Source: Candidatus Thiodiazotropha sp.
GTDB taxonomy: Bacteria; Pseudomonadota; Gammaproteobacteria; Chromatiales; Chromatiaceae
DNA: 64,000 nucleotides
Reading direction: 5' to 3'
Assembly: GCA_023838465.1 (NCBI GenBank)
Contig: JAIVEQ010000019.1
Coordinates: forward strand, 1 to 64,000
Part shown: piece after piece, positions 38,107 to 46,964 of the stretch
Position numbering within the stretch: position 1 is the stretch's first letter
Layout: the number at the start of each line of letters is the position of its first letter
The notes under the pieces: generated by a model
Database searches by the model: none
Told to the model about the DNA's origin: nothing
Seen by the model: the letters and a program-made list of their open reading frames with translations, nothing else
Position numbers and translations under genes: made by a program

Positions 38107-39498
38107 ATGATGATGAGAAAACTACTCAAACAACCTGGACGGCTGATGGGCGTCCTGATGTTGGGTGTGGCGAGCCTGCTCCCTTGGGCGCAATCTCAAG
38201 CTGCCCACGACATTCGTGGGATCACACCGCAACCAGGGGGCGAGTTCAATCTGTACGCCTTCCCTTTCAATATGAACCTGCCGGAAGGCACCAGTCTTCG
38301 TATGTGGGGTTTTGGTGATATGAATGCGGGAACAGGCGCATCCCACCCACAAGGGCAGGGATACGCACTACCCCAGTATCCGGCGCCGACTCTGATTGTC
38401 ACTGAAGGCGAATCGATCACGATCAACATGACCAACTACGGTGTACCGAATCCGGTTTCCATTATCGTTACCGGTCACCAGGTGACTGCGACCGGTGGTT
38501 TAGCGGGTCTTTTGACCAACACTTCGGATCCTTCGGGTACACAAACAGTGACCTACAGCTTCACGGCAGGTAGCCCGGGCACCTATATCTATCACAGCCT
38601 GGATGGTACGAATCCAGGACTGCATGCAGAAATGGGTCTACAGGGCGTCATGGTGGTCCGACCAGCCGATGGCAGTCGTTCAGCCTATGGCACCGGGACA
38701 GGGACGGACTATGATCAGGAAAATCTCTACCTGATGACAGAAGTGGACCCCGATATCCATATTCAGATGGAAAAGGGTCACTACGAACATTTCACACACT
38801 CGGACCGATATGCCTCGGTCTGGTTTTTGAACGGCCGGGTCTTTCCTGATCTCTTTCAGGGAGACTACAACAACCTGTTCCCAAACCAGCCCTATGAGTC
38901 CCTGGTTATGGCCCATCCCGGCGACACCGTTCTGGTACGCAATGTGAACGCCGGCCATGACTCCCACCCCATGCACTACCATGGTGAAAACCTGAGGTTC
39001 ATTGGACGGGATGGCAAGATGCTCAGCTCTGATGGTGTTGTGGCTGATCTAGGTCGTTCGGACAACACCATCAACTCAGCACCCAAGCAGACAGTCGATG
39101 CCCTTTGGACCTGGACTGGTAAGGGTCTCAACTGGGATATCTATGGTCACGATACCGGCCATGTCTGTGTCGATGGTGATGGCGATGGATTCGGTGATAC
39201 GGCGAATGGAACGACCTACGAACATGAGTATTGTGCTGATCACGGCAAGGCACTTTCCGATCTGGTCACCTTGCCGGGTGTCGGTGAATTGAGTCTCGGT
39301 GGTTGGTGGAGTGGTAGTCCCTTCCTGGGCGATACAGGCGACTTGCCTCCGGGTGAGGGCGGTCTGAATCCCTTCGGCGGTTACTTCCTGGTATGGCACT
39401 CCCATGCTGAGAAAGAACTCACCACCTTCGATATCTTCCCTGGTGGATCACTGGGTGCAGTTGTCGTCCTTCCGCCGTACATCGGCATTGATGAATAA
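38107..39498 (+). CDS. Multicopper oxidase subunit with the other half of the trinuclear site
   Basis: A 463-aa secreted protein (signal to about residue 32). AGGAG precedes a triple ATG, so the exact start is open by two codons. The N-terminal cupredoxin domain mirrors that of the previous protein (RMWGFGD, TEGESITINMTNYG) but the copper positions have become VTGHQV and IYHSLDGTNPG. The C-terminal domain carries SHPMHYHGENL (H287, H290, H292) and VWHSHAEKEL (H431, H433). The type-1 cysteine position is Ser432. It thus has four trinuclear histidines and no type-1 copper, the complement of the previous gene product. Also contains an acidic loop DGDGDGFGDT, perhaps calcium-binding. Confidence 0.85.
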   Translation: MMMRKLLKQPGRLMGVLMLGVASLLPWAQSQAAHDIRGITPQPGGEFNLYAFPFNMNLPEGTSLRMWGFGDMNAGTGASHPQGQGYALPQYPAPTLIVTEGESITINMTNYGVPNPVSIIVTGHQVTATGGLAGLLTNTSDPSGTQTVTYSFTAGSPGTYIYHSLDGTNPGLHAEMGLQGVMVVRPADGSRSAYGTGTGTDYDQENLYLMTEVDPDIHIQMEKGHYEHFTHSDRYASVWFLNGRVFPDLFQGDYNNLFPNQPYESLVMAHPGDTVLVRNVNAGHDSHPMHYHGENLRFIGRDGKMLSSDGVVADLGRSDNTINSAPKQTVDALWTWTGKGLNWDIYGHDTGHVCVDGDGDGFGDTANGTTYEHEYCADHGKALSDLVTLPGVGELSLGGWWSGSPFLGDTGDLPPGEGGLNPFGGYFLVWHSHAEKELTTFDIFPGGSLGAVVVLPPYIGIDE

Positions 39499-39515
39499 GT
39501 GGGGAGGGAAAGACA

Positions 39516-42269
39516 ATGAAAAGGTCCAAAACCATGAATGTTAAGATCAAACCAATTGTAATTGCATGCGCCTTGGCTCTGGCAACCAGCCCCGCCATGG
39601 CATTGACAGATAAATATCTGATTGCCAAAGAGTTTGTCAAGACTTTGCCTGATGGTACTACTGTCACGATGTGGGGTTATGCGGAAGATGTGGGAGGCGC
39701 TTGTTATAGTACAACGCCGATAGCCGACCGATTGGCTAGCGCTGCCTGTCAGGATCCAATAGCCACCGCTCCGGGTCCTGAACTGGTGATACCTGTAGGC
39801 GAGCCAGATTTCAGAATTTTTCTGACCAATCTGCTGACTGTTCCCAGTTCTATCATTATGACCGGACAGGAACGTCCTCATTCCAATAATGTCAGCAATG
39901 GTCCTACCTGGAATTTTGGCCCGGTTGGTAATCGTACCAGTGCAACCCAAAAAGTACGCTCCTATGGTCGTGAAGCGGGGGCCAACGGTGGCCGCAGGGC
40001 TTATGTTTGGAATACCTTCCGAGGTACCCCCATCGCAAACCCAGGTGGTACTTTCACCTACTACTCCGGTACAGAACCTCAAAAGCAGGTCTACATGGGG
40101 CTGTATGGTGCTGTTACAAAGAATGCGGCTGCCGGAGAGATTTATCCGGGTGTAGCATTTACGAATGAACAAATACTGTTCTACAGTGAAATCGATCCGG
40201 ACCACAATGCTGCGGTTGCAGCGGGTGATCCGAATTATACGCCTATTGCGTACCACCCAAAGTGGTTCCTGATCAATGGTGAACCCTATGAGGATGGAAC
40301 AACTCCGGATATAGCTATAGGCAACGCCGGTGTGCCGACACTGCTGCGTTTTCTGAGTGCAGCCAGTGAAAATCATGTGCCTGTCTTTCAAGGCCTGCAC
40401 GGCATGATCCATGCGGAAGACGGTATTCAGTACAACTGGCAGGATGGAGTGACGGGGGTTACAACAACGGCACCTCGTCAACAATACTCAGTCGGCTTAC
40501 CCCCACTGATGACCAAGGATGTGATTGTCACGCCAGCTTTGGAAGGACGCTATGCGGTCTATGATGGCAACGGCTATATGACCAACCCCAGTGACCCGGA
40601 AGTGATCACCGCCGGTGATACCGTGGGTGGTATGTTGCGCTTCCTGAATTTTGGACCAAGTGTTGCGAATGCACCACCGGTTGCTTTGCCTGACACACTG
40701 ACCATTGAATTCCCAGAAGGCACTATGACCGGTGTGAGTGGCGTGGTGGATGTCCTGGCCAATGACACTGATCCTGAATTAATGCCACTCACAATCACAC
40801 AATTTGATGCCACAACACCCGAAATCGGTGGTACCGTCTCATGTCTGGGATCGGAGTGTACCTTTACTCCAGCAGGGGGAGATCCCAACCCTTATACAAC
40901 TGGAACAGGTACATTTACCTATACCGTTTCAGATGGTCCTAACGCTGTGGCAGGTGTTGTGGTGACCGTTGATGTGATTGAGAATATGGCACCGACGCCT
41001 GTGACTGATGACGTCGCGACTGATACCGGTGTGGTGCTAGATTTCAACGTGCTGACCAACGATACAGATCCAGAAACAGATACGCTCTCAATAGTCACTC
41101 TGGATACTGCAGGTATCGTTGAAGGTTCATTGAGCTGTGACAATGGAACAGGTGCCTGTACCTATACACCACCTGCTGTGCCAACACTACTGCCATTGGT
41201 TGAGACATTCACCTACACTGTCGAAGATGGTATCAACCTGGAAAGTGCAGCGACTACCGTAACCATTACGGTCACTGATCCCATACCTGCAGCGCCCGTC
41301 GGCGTTAACGATACCTATAACATGGTTGAAGACGGTGTCTTGGATGTAGCGGCTCCTGGTGTATTGGAGAACGACACGGATGCCAATGGTGATGCATTAA
41401 CTGCGGTGATGGTGAGTGGGCCGACTAATGTGCGTCCGGATCCAAACAACCCAGGCCTTTTCCTGTTCAACCTGAGCCCCGACGGTTCGTTCCATTATGA
41501 GCCTGATGTTGACTTCAATGGTGTGGACAGCTTTACCTACGTGGTGGATGACGGTACGTCAATCAGTGGTCTAACAACAGTCACGATTACGGTTGATCCA
41601 CAGAATGGCACACCAATCGCCAATAACGATATGCTGTTTCTACAGGATGCCTCGTTGACCACCTTGAATGCGGATGGAGAAGTCATCGAGACCATCTTTA
41701 ACATAGCGGCACCTGGCGTGCTTGATAACGATGTTGATGTGGATGCAGCTGATACGCTAACAGCAGCGGAGGTCAATGACCCGGATAATGTCACCCCTGA
41801 ACTGGTAGGAACGGATGGTGCGGCTACTATCACGGTTGACCATGCTGCAAGCGGTATAGTGGGCAGCCTGACCTATGAGGCGACCGACACAGCCGCGGCA
41901 GTCAGCAATGTGGCCCAGGCCGATTTCATGAGGCTGGTATCCGTGAGACGCTCTGAGTACAACATGCGTCAAAATGCCAATCCGGCCAATGATGACTGGC
42001 GTATCAGGGGTAGTGTGGATGCCAGTATCGCACCAGGAACCCAGGTGCATGTCTTCCTGGTCAGGGGGGGTGCTGATGTCGCAGAGATTCTACCGACTGT
42101 GACTGGGAATAATAACGGTCTGGTTCGGAACAATCGCAACTGGGGCATCAATGCCAACAATGTCGGCAATGCTGGACTTCTCGCTCTACCCGGGGATACT
42201 CTGCGGGTTGAGGTGGAAGGGAATGCAGATGTGATCTACCTGAACTATCCTGTGTTTATCCAGCCTTAA
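39516..42269 (+). CDS. Cupredoxin-like protein without copper ligands, Ig-like repeats
   Basis: A 917-aa secreted protein (signal ending SPAMA, good AGGGA site). Residues 30-375 repeat the two-domain plan of the previous two genes (TMWGYAED, then LHGMIHAEDG at the place of HPMHYHG), but every copper histidine pair and the cysteine are lost (SSIIMTGQE, TYYSGTEP, HVPVFQG). From about 383 to 800 are three to four tandem cadherin/BIg-type domains marked VLANDTDPE, VLTNDTDPE, VLENDTDAN and VLDNDVDVD. The C-terminal 110 residues form another sandwich (SEYNMRQNANPANDDWRIRG). It probably provides structural domains of the oxidase complex plus a stalk or matrix-binding part; independent oxidase activity is not expected. 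Confidence 0.8.
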   Translation: MKRSKTMNVKIKPIVIACALALATSPAMALTDKYLIAKEFVKTLPDGTTVTMWGYAEDVGGACYSTTPIADRLASAACQDPIATAPGPELVIPVGEPDFRIFLTNLLTVPSSIIMTGQERPHSNNVSNGPTWNFGPVGNRTSATQKVRSYGREAGANGGRRAYVWNTFRGTPIANPGGTFTYYSGTEPQKQVYMGLYGAVTKNAAAGEIYPGVAFTNEQILFYSEIDPDHNAAVAAGDPNYTPIAYHPKWFLINGEPYEDGTTPDIAIGNAGVPTLLRFLSAASENHVPVFQGLHGMIHAEDGIQYNWQDGVTGVTTTAPRQQYSVGLPPLMTKDVIVTPALEGRYAVYDGNGYMTNPSDPEVITAGDTVGGMLRFLNFGPSVANAPPVALPDTLTIEFPEGTMTGVSGVVDVLANDTDPELMPLTITQFDATTPEIGGTVSCLGSECTFTPAGGDPNPYTTGTGTFTYTVSDGPNAVAGVVVTVDVIENMAPTPVTDDVATDTGVVLDFNVLTNDTDPETDTLSIVTLDTAGIVEGSLSCDNGTGACTYTPPAVPTLLPLVETFTYTVEDGINLESAATTVTITVTDPIPAAPVGVNDTYNMVEDGVLDVAAPGVLENDTDANGDALTAVMVSGPTNVRPDPNNPGLFLFNLSPDGSFHYEPDVDFNGVDSFTYVVDDGTSISGLTTVTITVDPQNGTPIANNDMLFLQDASLTTLNADGEVIETIFNIAAPGVLDNDVDVDAADTLTAAEVNDPDNVTPELVGTDGAATITVDHAASGIVGSLTYEATDTAAAVSNVAQADFMRLVSVRRSEYNMRQNANPANDDWRIRGSVDASIAPGTQVHVFLVRGGADVAEILPTVTGNNNGLVRNNRNWGINANNVGNAGLLALPGDTLRVEVEGNADVIYLNYPVFIQP

Positions 42270-42279
42270 TGTAAATGGC

Positions 42280-42310
42280 AATCAACCCCTGGTTATTCCA
42301 GGGGTTGATT
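42280..42310 (+). terminator. Strong hairpin after the third oxidase gene
   Basis: AATCAACCCCTGG-(TTATT)-CCAGGGGTTGATT is a perfect 13-bp stem with a 5-nt loop, 11 bp after the stop codon. The following TTGATTTGTC is only partly T-rich, so termination or 3'-end protection are both possible. It divides the oxidase genes from the downstream part of the cluster. Confidence 0.65.
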
Positions 42311-42361
42311 TGTCAAATCACAGGAAAGTAGTAACAGTATGAGCTTAAAGGGTAGGTGTTA

Positions 42362-42958
42362 ATGAAAAACCCTGACTATTCCGATAGGCCAAGTATGGAT
42401 GACCAGAAAAGTCATCCTAAAGGTCATCCACTGTTGATTATCATGGTAGTGGTTATCTGTATGACGGTGTTGATGGCTTTTGCCTCCTCCGTTGCCAAAA
42501 GCGCCGAAAGCCCGGCGACTGTCACCCAATCTCAGCAATCTATTTTCAAGGACTGGAAACCTCCGGTAGCTCAGCCTGTCAAACTGCCATCTCCGGTTTC
42601 CCCTCAAACGGCCAAGGAGATTGCGGAAAAGTGGGGCGTTGAACTGATCAGCCTGCGTTTAACCGCTGCCGGCTATATGATCGATTTCCGTTTTCGCGTG
42701 CTGGATGAAAAAAAGGCTAACAGCTTCTTTGATCACCGCATCAAACCGTTGCTGGTGGTTGAGAAATCTAATGCTAAACTACCTGTACCCATGGCCGCTA
42801 AGGTGGGCGCTTTTCGTCCAACGAATCGCGGCAAGAGTATTCGGCCAAATAAGATCTATTATATGGTTTTCGGCAATCCTGATGCCCATGTGAAGTCGGG
42901 AGAGAAGGTCACGATGGTGATCGGTGATTTCAAGGCTGAACACTTAACCGTTAACTAA
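42362..42958 (+). CDS. Membrane-anchored protein of unknown function
   Basis: 198 aa from the ATG at 42362 (GGGTAGG upstream); a GTG two codons earlier is also in frame. A short basic His-containing cytoplasmic N-terminus (MDDQKSHPKGHP) leads to one membrane helix (LLIIMVVVICMTVLMAFA). A Pro-rich linker follows (KPPVAQPVKLPSPVSP), then a periplasmic domain of about 120 residues (WGVELISLRLTAAGYMIDFRFRV, YYMVFGNPDAHVKSGEKV). The domain has no cysteine and no evident metal motif. No family recognised. Its position between the oxidase genes and the copper chaperone suggests a role in assembly or anchoring. Confidence 0.75.
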   Translation: MKNPDYSDRPSMDDQKSHPKGHPLLIIMVVVICMTVLMAFASSVAKSAESPATVTQSQQSIFKDWKPPVAQPVKLPSPVSPQTAKEIAEKWGVELISLRLTAAGYMIDFRFRVLDEKKANSFFDHRIKPLLVVEKSNAKLPVPMAAKVGAFRPTNRGKSIRPNKIYYMVFGNPDAHVKSGEKVTMVIGDFKAEHLTVN

Positions 42959-42984
42959 TATTTATTAAATGACAGGACAGTTTT

Positions 42985-45900
42985 ATGTGCACTAGGATTT
43001 CCATATTAAGATTATTGTCTCTGTTAGCCATTGCGTTACCCTTCGAAAGTCAATCAGCAGTTACTGTTTATTGTTGTGATGCAACCGCGGAAGCTCAATA
43101 CATACAGGATTTGGCCTCATTACCATCCATCACGGTCGACCTGACATCAGAAAGCTTTGAGGGTGATGCCTGGGTTGGTACACGTTCCTTACCGGAAGCC
43201 ACAGTCACATCGCAGGGCATTACATGGGCACCGAGTTCGAGTGGTGTTGCCGGTATGAGCACCAGTATTGGCGGTGGGGATGTGCATGATGGCAGCTATT
43301 TGATGTTTCCTGTCGATGACAGAAATAATCATCTGATTCCTGATCAATATAACTTGACCGCCAATGGCATAACCTTATACGGCGTCGGAGGTTGGTTTCG
43401 TAGCGCGTCAAGCACAAAATTAGCATTCACCAGCAACGGCTCTGAGGCCATTGATTTCACGGGTGAACAATCGACTGTTTTCGACTGGACATTTCTTGGT
43501 TTTATCGACGATGCTGGATTCAGCAACCTCATGATTCAAACATCAGATGAGATAGGAAATGAAGCGAATACTTTCTTTTCTGATGATTTTACCTTGGGTG
43601 CGCAATCGGGGGCATTTCCCGGCCAGAAGTTACAATTCAGCAGCGCCACTTATTCAACCAATGAAAGTTCCTCCAGCACACAGATTACAGTACAAAGATC
43701 AGGTGGTACATCGGGAGCGCTTTCGATCGACTATGCCTCCACCTCTGATGGCACAGCCAGCGCAGGACAAGATTTTACCGCGGTATCAGGCACTTTGGAC
43801 TTTGCTGATGGAGAGAGTAGTAAACAGTTCACCATCAACCTTCTTGATGATGGCGTATTTGAAGGTGATGAGACGGTCACATTGTCCTTGAGTGGTAGTG
43901 CCGTCGGGGTTATAAACACAGCAACATTGACAATCTTGGAGAATGACGCTCAACCTGTCGGAAGCGTAGAGTTTAGTGGTAGCAGTTATCGGGTTGATGA
44001 GGGGATAGGAAGCATTATAGTTACGGTTCAAAGAAGTAACGGAAGTGTCGGCAGTGGCTCTGTTGACTATGCCGTGAGCGATGGTACTGCGACTGCCGGC
44101 AGTGATTACACGTCTGCTGCTGGCAGTTTATCCTTCATTGATGGCGAAACAAGCAAAAGCTTCACTGTGGATATTACCGACGACAGTACACAAGAAGGTG
44201 CCGAATCGGTTGTACTGAGTTTGAGTAATCCAGTCTCTGTTTCCCTGGGAGAGAGAGATTTTGCTGATATAACCATCCTTGATAATGAACCGATACCTGC
44301 AGCCGGTAGTATTCAATTTAGCGGTTCTGCATACAGCGTGACTGAGGGCTTATCTGAGGTTGTGATACCGGTGACCCGCGTCGGTGGAAGTAGTGGGGCT
44401 GTCAGTGTTGTCTGCAGCACTGCGGATTCGAGCGCCCTGGCTGGGAGTGACTATTCAGCCACTCAAAGTAGTATCAGTTTTACTGAGGGTGAAACCTTGC
44501 AGCATTGCAGAGTCCCCCTCCTGAACGACAGCAGCTATGAAAACGATGAGTTGTTTATGGCTAATCTGGGAGCACTCACTGGCGGTGCTATCCTGGCTAC
44601 ACCTGCTATGGCTGTTGTTACCATTCAAAATGATGATCCAGTCCCTGTTGCAGGCAGCCTGCAGTTCAGTTTGGTTGAGTTTCAACAAACAGAGAATGGA
44701 GGCAGTGCAACCATTTCAGTGACTCGCTCAGGTGGTTCAAGCGGTGCCGTCAGTGTCAATTATGCAACTTCAGATAACAGTGCTGCGGCAGGTGAGGATT
44801 ATAGCGCGACCAATGGTAGCTTGAGTTTTGCCGATGGCGTTACTACCGCATCATTTCAAGTCACAATACTAGACGATAGTGCCTATGAGGGCGACGAGCG
44901 AGTCAATCTCAGCCTTAGCAATCCATCTGGCGGTGCTGTAATTGGTGCTAATTCAGCAGCTGATTTGATTATCACTGAGGATGATCAGGCACCAGCTTCA
45001 GGTCAAATTGAATTCAGTGTGAATACCTATGCTGCAGATGAGTTTAATGGAAGCGTGACAATCGAAGTGGTACGCCAAAACGGTAGTACCGGTGTTGCGA
45101 TGGTCAATTACACAACCAGCGATGGAACAGCCACTGCAGGCAATGATTATATTGTCAACAGCGGTACCCTTATCTTTGCCAATGGTGAAATCTCGAAGAG
45201 TTTCGATGTGACCCTGAATGATGATGCAAATTTCGAGGGCATTGAAACGTTCAATCTGACCTTGAGTAATGTGTTTGGTGCTTTACTGGGGGATATTACC
45301 TCAGCATCTGTCAGTCTCAGCGATGACGATGACCCACCAGCCGCCGGGGCTGTGGTGTTTACCGAATCAATCCAATCAGTCTCAGAAGATGGTAATAGCG
45401 CAACCATCTCGGTATCACGTGAGGGTGGTTCCGCTGGGGCCATATCTGTTGATTATACTACAATGGACGGCTCTGCAATCGCTTCCTCAGACTATACGTT
45501 TAGTACCGGTAGAATCAGTTTTGCTGCAGGTGAGGCAGTCAGTAAATCCTTCGATGTAGCAATAGTCAATGACACACAATTGGAAGGTGATGAGCAGTTA
45601 GCACTACAGCTGGTTAATCCTCAAGGTGGTGCTGTACTGGGAACGCAAAGCTTATCACAGCTGACCATCAATGATGATGAAGCACAGTCGAGCTCTGCCA
45701 TTCTTGCCTTCACAGTGAATAGCCTCTCTGTCGATGAATCATCTGCGGTCGCAAACATATCTATCAGCCGTGCAAATGTGCTGACGGGTAGCGTAACGGT
45801 TGATCTTAGCGTTGAATCCACAACGGCTGTTTCTGGCACTGATTTCAACGTCACAACCGGAACTTTACAGTTTGTCGATGGGGAATCACAAAAGAATATC

Positions 45901-46173
45901 AGTGTAGAGATCATCGACAACACCCTAGAAGATGGAAATAAGACGATTACATTTACGATAGGCAATGCAACTGGAGTAGCGGTTATAGATACTGCCAATA
46001 GTACAGTAACACTCACCATACTGGATGATGATGGAACCACAAATCCAGGTAATGATGATAGTGGTGGAGGCGGCGGCGGTGGCGGCAGTATTGATCTGCT
46101 ACTGCTGGCTTTTCTCCTGTCTTTAACCCTGTTTTTGTACAAATTCAGGCTGAATTTGTCACCTAAGTGTTAA
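42985..46173 (+). CDS. Seven-Calx-beta surface protein with GlyGly-CTERM-like tail
   Basis: A 1062-aa secreted protein with a signal peptide to about residue 25. Residues 30-210 form an anchor-type sandwich domain with paired cysteines (YCCDATAE). Seven tandem Calx-beta domains follow, each with the pattern S-x-Y-x-V-x-E, G-T-A-x-A-G-x-D-Y and D-D-x-x-x-E-G-x-E. The C-terminus is a Gly run (SGGGGGGGGS), a hydrophobic helix and a few basic residues (YKFRLNLSPKC). This resembles the GlyGly-CTERM signal handled by rhombosortase, which acts on T2SS-exported proteins; a match to that exact family is not certain. Calcium-stiffened adhesin or matrix protein is the likely role. Confidence 0.8.
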   Translation: MCTRISILRLLSLLAIALPFESQSAVTVYCCDATAEAQYIQDLASLPSITVDLTSESFEGDAWVGTRSLPEATVTSQGITWAPSSSGVAGMSTSIGGGDVHDGSYLMFPVDDRNNHLIPDQYNLTANGITLYGVGGWFRSASSTKLAFTSNGSEAIDFTGEQSTVFDWTFLGFIDDAGFSNLMIQTSDEIGNEANTFFSDDFTLGAQSGAFPGQKLQFSSATYSTNESSSSTQITVQRSGGTSGALSIDYASTSDGTASAGQDFTAVSGTLDFADGESSKQFTINLLDDGVFEGDETVTLSLSGSAVGVINTATLTILENDAQPVGSVEFSGSSYRVDEGIGSIIVTVQRSNGSVGSGSVDYAVSDGTATAGSDYTSAAGSLSFIDGETSKSFTVDITDDSTQEGAESVVLSLSNPVSVSLGERDFADITILDNEPIPAAGSIQFSGSAYSVTEGLSEVVIPVTRVGGSSGAVSVVCSTADSSALAGSDYSATQSSISFTEGETLQHCRVPLLNDSSYENDELFMANLGALTGGAILATPAMAVVTIQNDDPVPVAGSLQFSLVEFQQTENGGSATISVTRSGGSSGAVSVNYATSDNSAAAGEDYSATNGSLSFADGVTTASFQVTILDDSAYEGDERVNLSLSNPSGGAVIGANSAADLIITEDDQAPASGQIEFSVNTYAADEFNGSVTIEVVRQNGSTGVAMVNYTTSDGTATAGNDYIVNSGTLIFANGEISKSFDVTLNDDANFEGIETFNLTLSNVFGALLGDITSASVSLSDDDDPPAAGAVVFTESIQSVSEDGNSATISVSREGGSAGAISVDYTTMDGSAIASSDYTFSTGRISFAAGEAVSKSFDVAIVNDTQLEGDEQLALQLVNPQGGAVLGTQSLSQLTINDDEAQSSSAILAFTVNSLSVDESSAVANISISRANVLTGSVTVDLSVESTTAVSGTDFNVTTGTLQFVDGESQKNISVEIIDNTLEDGNKTITFTIGNATGVAVIDTANSTVTLTILDDDGTTNPGNDDSGGGGGGGGSIDLLLLAFLLSLTLFLYKFRLNLSPKC

Positions 46174-46199
46174 CTGTTAAAGGAATTCGGAGAAGTTTG

Positions 46200-46964
46200 A
46201 TGATGTCTTTAGTTTCAAGGAACATGCGTGCTGGCTTATTTATTTTGCCTGCTATGGTTTTTTCGCTAGCCGCATACTCTTCTGAAGGCGAACTTAGTGA
46301 TGCACCCGGCATAAAAACCGGGACGTTTCAACCGCCTTTTAAGATGGACTGTATCACCAGACCCTCCAATGACATGACTACCGCCAAAAGATTTATGGTC
46401 TCTACGAATATGAGCGACCATTCGAATCATGATCAGCATGCTCATCACAGGATGATGATGGAGCAAAATGACTATAAAATCGATAAAGTCGTTTATTCAA
46501 TTCCCGATGTTTTTTTAACATCTCATAAAGGCGAAAAGACTCATCTCCCTCAACTTCTAAATAGTGACAAGCCGGTGATGCTTAATTTTATATTCACCAC
46601 CTGTACGACTATCTGTCCGGTACTATCTGCAAGCTTTCATCAAGTTCAGGAGATTTTGGGGAAAGAAGAGTCTGTCTCTATGATATCAATCACCATTGAC
46701 CCGGAATATGACACACCACAGCAGTTGATGAAATACGCCAAGCGTTTTAAAGCTCAGGACAATTGGCAGTTCTTTACCGGCAGTTACAAAGATGTAGTGT
46801 CGGTCGAAAAGGCATTTGATATTTTTCGAGGTTCAAAACTGAACCATGAGCCCATTACTTTGATTCGAGGTGATGCTGAGGCATCTTGGATAAGGATTAA
46901 CGGTTTGGCCAGTGCAGAGGATATAGTAAAGGAGTATCACAGTATTATGGATAATGAGGAATAA
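46200..46964 (+). CDS. SCO1/SenC-like copper chaperone
   Basis: A 254-aa exported thioredoxin-fold protein. Start at 46200 has GGAG upstream. An N-terminal signal or anchor is followed by a histidine-rich stretch (SDHSNHDQHAHHRMMMEQ) and the SCO domain with FIFTTCTTICPVLSASF (C135-x3-C139), ITIDPEYDTP and the NHEPITLI histidine. SCO proteins deliver copper to cytochrome oxidase or act as thiol-disulfide reductases. Next to multicopper oxidase genes, loading those proteins is the likely job. The extra His/Met-rich segment fits copper capture. Its stop overlaps the next start (TAATG). Confidence 0.88.
   Translation: MMSLVSRNMRAGLFILPAMVFSLAAYSSEGELSDAPGIKTGTFQPPFKMDCITRPSNDMTTAKRFMVSTNMSDHSNHDQHAHHRMMMEQNDYKIDKVVYSIPDVFLTSHKGEKTHLPQLLNSDKPVMLNFIFTTCTTICPVLSASFHQVQEILGKEESVSMISITIDPEYDTPQQLMKYAKRFKAQDNWQFFTGSYKDVVSVEKAFDIFRGSKLNHEPITLIRGDAEASWIRINGLASAEDIVKEYHSIMDNEE

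Noticed and set aside
39381-40484. 367-codon open frame on the minus strand
   Set aside because: Lies opposite the second and third oxidase genes; composition is unlike a protein and no start signal is seen. Long antisense frames are expected opposite such genes.
39516-40650. Third oxidase-like gene as an active multicopper oxidase
   Set aside because: All HxH pairs and the type-1 Cys positions are substituted, although the fold pattern remains.
43600-46000. Repeats in the DNA suggesting a CRISPR or satellite
   Set aside because: They are degenerate copies of about 330 bp encoding Calx-beta domains in one frame.
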